From Chrysochromulina parva (lineage: Eukaryota; Haptophyta; Prymnesiales; Chrysochromulinaceae): a DNA stretch of 26,284 nucleotides. The notes beneath the pieces are model-generated. The model saw nothing but the letters and a program-made list of their open reading frames with translations. It was not told where the DNA came from and ran no database searches. A program made the translations under genes and the position numbers. How positions within the stretch are numbered: the first letter of the stretch is position 1; each line of letters opens with the position of its first letter. This document shows, in pieces, positions 24,201-26,284 of this stretch. The DNA lies in contig PJAB01000462.1 in the NCBI GenBank assembly GCA_002887195.1, positions 1 to 26,284 on the forward strand, in the 5' to 3' direction.

Positions 24201-26284
24201 GCTGCAGCTCATGCTCGGCCTCGGCGGCCTCGTCGTTCGCCTTCTTGAGAAGTTGCTCGTGCGTGAGCTCCATATGCGCGTGGGCCTCCGCGTCCCACGA
24301 GTGCTTCCAGTGCCCGTACGATCGGATGAGCTTGGGCTTGGTCAGCCGCAAAGCCGCCTTCTTGAGCAGGTTGCGCTGATACACCTTGTGAGACCACATC
24401 TCATGCCAAGCCGACCAGCCCATTGCGAGCTTCTGGTTCATCATACGCTTGATGCCCTGCTGGCCCAGAGCTTGCACGCGCTTCTCCTTCTCCTTCTCCA
24501 ACTCCTCTTGGGCGAGGCGCATCATCTCCGCTTCCTGGCCGCGCCCGTCCAGCATCGCCGCACGCGCGTCGGCGAGCTCCTTTTCAAGCTTTGCCACTTT
24601 GGCCTCGGCCGTGGCGCGCTTTGTCGCCTCGTCGTACAGCTTCTGCTCCTGCGTCAACGAGGAGAGCCGGCCAACCTCTGCCATGAAGTCGTGCTTCCAT
24701 TGCTGGTACGACGCGACGAGCTTGGGCTTGGTCAGGCGCGCAGCCGCCTTCTTGAGCAGGTTGCGCTGGCGCACCACGTCTGACCACATCTCATGCCATG
24801 CTGACCAGCCCATCGCGAGCTTCTGGTTCATCATGCGTTTGAGCCCCTGCTGGCCGAGCGCTTGCACGCGCTTCTCCTTCTCACGCTCAAGCTCCTCCTC
24901 GGCAAGGCGCAAGAGCTCAGCTTCCTGGCCGCGGCCTGCGAGCATGGCCTTGCGCGCCTCGGCGAGCTCCTGAGTAAGCTGCTTAACCTGCGCAACAAGC
25001 GAGCCCTGCTTGGCAGCCTCCGCCTCGACACGCGCTGCCGCCTGTGACGCAGCATCTGCTCCCATGAACTCCGTCCAGCCGTGCTTCCAGAGCGAGTACG
25101 ACGCGATCAGCTTGGGCTTGGTCAGGCGCGCAGCCGCCTTCTTGAGCAGGTTGCGCTGGCGCACCACGTCTGACCACATATCATGCCATGCCGACCAGCC
25201 CATCGCGAGCTTCTGGTTCATCATGCGCTTGAGCCCCTGCTGGCCCAGAGCTTGCACGCGCTTCTCCTTCTCGGCCTCGAGCTTCTTCTGCATCTCTATC
25301 TCGGCCGCCGCCATGCCACCGTCGAGTGCCGTCAGGCGACGCAGCAGGTCATCGCGCTCCTTGTGTGCAACGGCAAGCTTCTTCTCGCTCTCGACATGCA
25401 CGCGCTCCAGCTCCTTTTCCAACGCTGTGCGCCGCTCGGCGTGGTTCATTTCGTGGCTGGCATACGTCTCGAGCTGCGCCGCGGCCATCGCTCGTTCCCA
25501 GTCGTGCTTCCAATGCGAGAGCGCTTGAATGAGCTTGGGCTTGGTCAGCCGCGCGCCCGCCTTCTTGAGCAGGTTGCGCTGGTGCACCTTGTGAGCCCAC
25601 ATCTCATGCCATGCCGACCAGCCCATTGCGAGCTTCTGATTCATCATACGCTTGATGCCCTGCTGGCCAAGCGCCTCGACGCGCTTCGCCTTCTCTTTCT
25701 CGAGCTCCTCCTCCTGCAGCCGCCTGAGCTCCGCCGTTCGCCCATCACCGTTGAGCATGGCCTTTCGGGCGTCCTCGAGCTCCTTGCGGAGCTTGCGAAC
25801 CTCAGCCTCGGCAGCTGTGCGCGCTTTGAGCTCTTCAACGTACTTTTGCTCCACCGTCATCGCTGCTGCGGCACCAAGCGTTGCCGTCCAGTCGTGCTTC
25901 CAGTGCGAGAGCGCTTGAATGAGCTTGGGCTTCGTCAGCCGCGCGCCTGCCTTCTTGAGCAGGTTGCGCTGATGCACCTTGTGAGACCACATCTCATGCC
26001 AAGCCGACCAGCCCATCGCGAGCTTCTGATTCATCATGCGCTTGATGCCCTGCTGGCCCAGAGCTTGCACGCGCTTCTCCTTCTCCTTCTCCAACTCCTC
26101 TTCACGCAGCCGCTGCAGCTCCGCCTCGCGGCCGTTGCCGTTGAGCATTGCCGTGCGCGCTGCGTCGAGCTCGGTCCGCAACTTGAGCACCTCCTTGCGA
26201 AGGTCGGCGTTGATCGCATCGCGCTCGGCCGCTGCCTGGGCTGCCTTCTCGGCGAGCGTCATCTTCGCTGATGCCGCCTTGTCG
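21217..26284 (-). CDS. Giant tryptophan-module coiled-coil protein with six EF hands (5' partial)
   Basis: The frame is open through the right edge; the first Met in view is at 26262, preceded in-frame by DKAASAK, so the N-terminus is missing. The 1,681 visible residues contain nine modules of the form GWSAWHEMW-x(8)-NLLKKAAARLTKPKL-x(5)-W-x(3)-W, joined by charged coiled-coil linkers, to about residue 1205. A heptad coiled coil follows to about 1370, then a PPPPL hinge. Six EF hands with Asp at 1 and Glu at 12 come next, at about 1404-1415, 1440-1451, 1510-1521, 1552-1563, 1588-1599 and 1624-1635, and then a Lys-rich tail (EKKK). The modules recall the spaced aromatic helices of Sfi1-type centrin-binding proteins but have their own W-x2-W-x3-W signature, so family membership is not claimed. 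A calcium-responsive fibre or scaffold of the basal body, flagellum or haptonema is inference. The regular helices, intact EF hands and continuous frame argue for a functional protein. Confidence 0.85.
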   Translation of the reverse strand, partial: DKAASAKMTLAEKAAQAAAERDAINADLRKEVLKLRTELDAARTAMLNGNGREAELQRLREEELEKEKEKRVQALGQQGIKRMMNQKLAMGWSAWHEMWSHKVHQRNLLKKAGARLTKPKLIQALSHWKHDWTATLGAAAAMTVEQKYVEELKARTAAEAEVRKLRKELEDARKAMLNGDGRTAELRRLQEEELEKEKAKRVEALGQQGIKRMMNQKLAMGWSAWHEMWAHKVHQRNLLKKAGARLTKPKLIQALSHWKHDWERAMAAAQLETYASHEMNHAERRTALEKELERVHVESEKKLAVAHKERDDLLRRLTALDGGMAAAEIEMQKKLEAEKEKRVQALGQQGLKRMMNQKLAMGWSAWHDMWSDVVRQRNLLKKAAARLTKPKLIASYSLWKHGWTEFMGADAASQAAARVEAEAAKQGSLVAQVKQLTQELAEARKAMLAGRGQEAELLRLAEEELEREKEKRVQALGQQGLKRMMNQKLAMGWSAWHEMWSDVVRQRNLLKKAAARLTKPKLVASYQQWKHDFMAEVGRLSSLTQEQKLYDEATKRATAEAKVAKLEKELADARAAMLDGRGQEAEMMRLAQEELEKEKEKRVQALGQQGIKRMMNQKLAMGWSAWHEMWSHKVYQRNLLKKAALRLTKPKLIRSYGHWKHSWDAEAHAHMELTHEQLLKKANDEAAEAEHELQRVKKELEKKLTTAIQERDMLLKKLSQLDGGLAAAELEMARALEMEKEKRVQHLAQLGLKRMINGKLATGWSAWHEMWSHKVYQRNLLKKAASRLTKPKLIQSLSHWKHDWTAHMSAANTHSKELKFKNAFDELAAAQAANAQLHKELADARAAMLDGRGQEAEMMRLAQEELEREKEKRVQHLAQLGLKRMINGKLAMGWSAWHEMWSHKVYQRNLLKKAAARLTKPKLIASYSSWRVDWERATVIARASGSAEQRLRRETLKLEDAQQELLRQRNEYEKKLEAAKRERETLLEKLSSLDGGAAEREAELRRKLEEEKERRIEQIKTMAAHRFGKQGLLRGWTQWHDLYTERVEKRRMLQSAAGRLLKPKLAHAYSHWNRDWLAARQAALAASASFQTQQLEVVLAERTAFQKENVRLNREREELLNKLSALDGGKAAAELEMQRQREEEKEKRIAHLQRMAARRILAKDLSRGMTSWIDLWFEKTRRQRLLRAASLRLMKPKLSAGYSSWKRDWELEALVGRKAAEMAKYASEDARNNTAMANVLQQRDELEERNAMLSTSLDEMRMAANRMAEELARALRGAHAERQQLEQLRKEAEAALEAERRAKEELSARQIKDAEAAAKMLRRMLDEQRSQLEGERHVIQKELLKEIDELRAKLKLAQARPPPVAVPAAGRGVTPPPPLIPYDKTKTVAQLLKEYLSSKNMRVMDLFRDFDADGSGEIDRNEWIAAWAKIGADFPKQVIEAAFDEFDPNKSGSIDFEELNKFLKKSLGIAGVLGLKKATNKLRSTSPNAEASDVHGEGRGDFRSNMQIKADDFFKADEDGNSELGFDEFCNMVRMRDPEHDPTAKMSDEELKKLFVQLDLDGGGTVDLAEYVQWALQQALKESKGRVLELFNSWDDDKSGFIDVAEFHQALNGMGFGCSKADSAKVFKALDPDGSGKLDYRELNGAFRRIQRRAYALTSGGRTADKKPSPLGAKKTTPGGPKSAEKKK
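21358..22053 (-). other. Six EF-hand calcium-binding loops
   Basis: Loops in protein order: DADGSGEIDRNE (22053-22018), DPNKSGSIDFEE (21945-21910), DEDGNSELGFDE (21735-21700), DLDGGGTVDLAE (21609-21574), DDDKSGFIDVAE (21501-21466), DPDGSGKLDYRE (21393-21358). All keep Asp at 1 and Glu at 12. The third has Ser at position 6 and Gly at 9, which may lower affinity. They form three pairs, as is usual. Confidence 0.92.
22644..26284 (-). repeat. Nine tandem coding modules (390 or about 423 bp period)
   Basis: GW-box positions fall near 26012, 25622, 25199, 24809, 24419, 23996, 23606, 23180 and 22781. Spacings are therefore 390, 423, 390, 390, 423, 390, 426 and 399. The first seven modules are nearly identical in their core; the last two (GWTQWHDLY and GMTSWIDLW) are diverged. 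Linkers carry either (L/A)xGxGxEAE (short) or LxxLDGG (long). Confidence 0.88.

Overview
The window looks like nuclear DNA of a single-celled eukaryotic alga, most likely a haptophyte or another GC-rich alga with a secondary plastid. The evidence is the mix of families (CK1-type kinase, Su(z)12-type VEFS box, serine carboxypeptidase, fasciclin protein, plant At4g15545-type protein, RING/TRAF and F-box/SPRY-like proteins), short GT-AG introns, presequences on several proteins, strong GC bias and low-complexity repeats inside genes. Genes sit on both strands, mostly as divergent or convergent pairs with gaps of 80-600 bases, and show no bacterial operon logic. The organism call is inference.

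Layout from left to right. 1-33: poly-C run at the window edge. 160-1585 (-): degraded or mis-assembled gene with a 65-nt intron, a frameshifting 22-bp tandem duplication and an apparent one-base frameshift. 1733-3253 (+): RING/TRAF-zinc-finger protein with two C-terminal NGRP-type modules. 3462-5372 (+): secreted or membrane His/Glu-repeat protein. 5825-6934 (-): Ser/Pro-rich protein with a C-terminal helical region like that of NEK kinases. 7177-10203 (+): thioredoxin domain joined to a beta-propeller-like domain and a C-terminal membrane helix, across a 129-nt intron that carries the marks of recent birth. 10285-11910 (+): serine carboxypeptidase. 12223-13041 (+): small VEFS-box protein. 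13551-14351 (-): At4g15545-like coiled-coil protein. 14800-15420 (+): fasciclin-domain protein with codon use suggesting high expression. 16028-17284 (-): CK1-like kinase. 17451-18269 (+): FHA domain between two Gln/Tyr/Gly/Pro repeat arms. 18739-21009 (-): coiled coil, F-box-like segment and SPRY-like domain. 21217 to the right edge (-): partial giant protein with nine tryptophan-rich modules, a coiled coil and six EF hands.

No shared pathway links the genes. Recurrent themes are the secretory route (thioredoxin-propeller, carboxypeptidase, His/Glu-rich and fasciclin proteins), ubiquitin-type scaffolds (RING/TRAF, F-box/SPRY) and cytoskeletal or calcium scaffolds (EF-hand protein). The strongest candidates for something undescribed are the 129-nt intron built from a 31-bp exon duplication plus nine CTGATTGCAT-type units, and the tryptophan-module/EF-hand protein, whose linkers come in two size classes (130- and about 141-residue periods). 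No tRNA, rRNA, CRISPR array or recognisable transposase was seen.
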